DNA from: Oxyruncus cristatus
Taxonomy: Eukaryota; Chordata; Aves; Passeriformes; Cotingidae
Direction of reading: 5' to 3'
DNA length: 64,000 nucleotides
Assembly (NCBI GenBank): GCA_013399855.1
Contig: VXAY01002209.1
Span: forward strand, 242,414 to 306,413
This document shows, one piece after another, positions 63,741 to 64,000 of this stretch (its first letter is position 1; every line of letters starts with the position of its first letter). Made by a program: the position numbers and the translations under genes. The notes under the pieces are model-generated. The model ran no database searches. It had not been told where the DNA came from and saw only the letters and a program-made list of their open reading frames with translations.

Positions 63741-64000
63741 GCCGGGCTCCTGTAAGAAAAAAAGTGTCTGGACCTGGTTGCTGATCTGTGTAGCCCTATC
63801 CAGGCTCTGTTGTAAGCCTGCAGCAGAAGAGTGGGCTTCAGCTCCCCATCTGAGGGTGGGTCTAAGTAATTCTGAACTGTCTATCCAGTGGTTGTGGTCT
63901 GCTATGGTTTTCTACTTTAAAGGTGCCTTTCCTACCTATGTAGCCTGTAAGCCTATGTGATGAGTGGCTGCTTTTTTACAAGTGATAACAAAGCAATTAA
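63741..64000. other. non-coding end of window
   Basis: An 83-codon frame (63709-63960) starts inside the SINE and has no recognisable content. Nothing else seen. Confidence 0.5.

Overview
The window looks like non-coding nuclear DNA from a vertebrate, most probably a bird. It is AT-rich and CpG-poor and has no operon-like gene packing. I found no open reading frame that I could match to a known protein family, and the longest uninterrupted ATG frame is only about 178 codons. The avian call rests mainly on a GC-rich interspersed repeat at about 51.8-52.25 kb, which I recognise as a dispersed bird sequence, probably a degraded retroviral long terminal repeat. An amniote MIR-like SINE tail near the right end and low overall repeat density, with no L1-like or Alu-like elements, are consistent with it. 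No tRNA, rRNA, known microRNA, CRISPR array or bacterial feature was recognised.

Layout: 1-11 kb is featureless apart from small simple repeats and one GC-richer patch. From 11 to 24 kb there is one CTCF-like motif, a 23-bp tandem duplication, a compact CpG cluster and a pair of related ~175-bp segments 1.4 kb apart. From 24 to 29 kb lie an 18-bp perfect palindrome built on a cyclic-AMP response element and a 16-bp perfect palindrome made of two opposed GATA sites. From 29 to 47 kb there are several very old amniote repeat remnants, a DR1-type nuclear-receptor motif, a (TG)8(TA)9 microsatellite and a second CTCF-like motif. From 47 to 54 kb there is an AT-rich block that resembles conserved non-coding DNA and then the avian repeat. 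From 60 to 62 kb come three identical 81-bp tandem units followed by a block dense in MEIS/TGIF, PBX and homeodomain motifs. The window closes with the MIR-like SINE.

No genes can be shown to work together here. The most plausible biology is regulatory: an intergenic or intronic stretch holding several candidate enhancers, the best at 60.6-61.15 kb. All regulatory calls are motif readings by eye and need cross-species alignment or chromatin data. I did not find a previously undescribed gene system.
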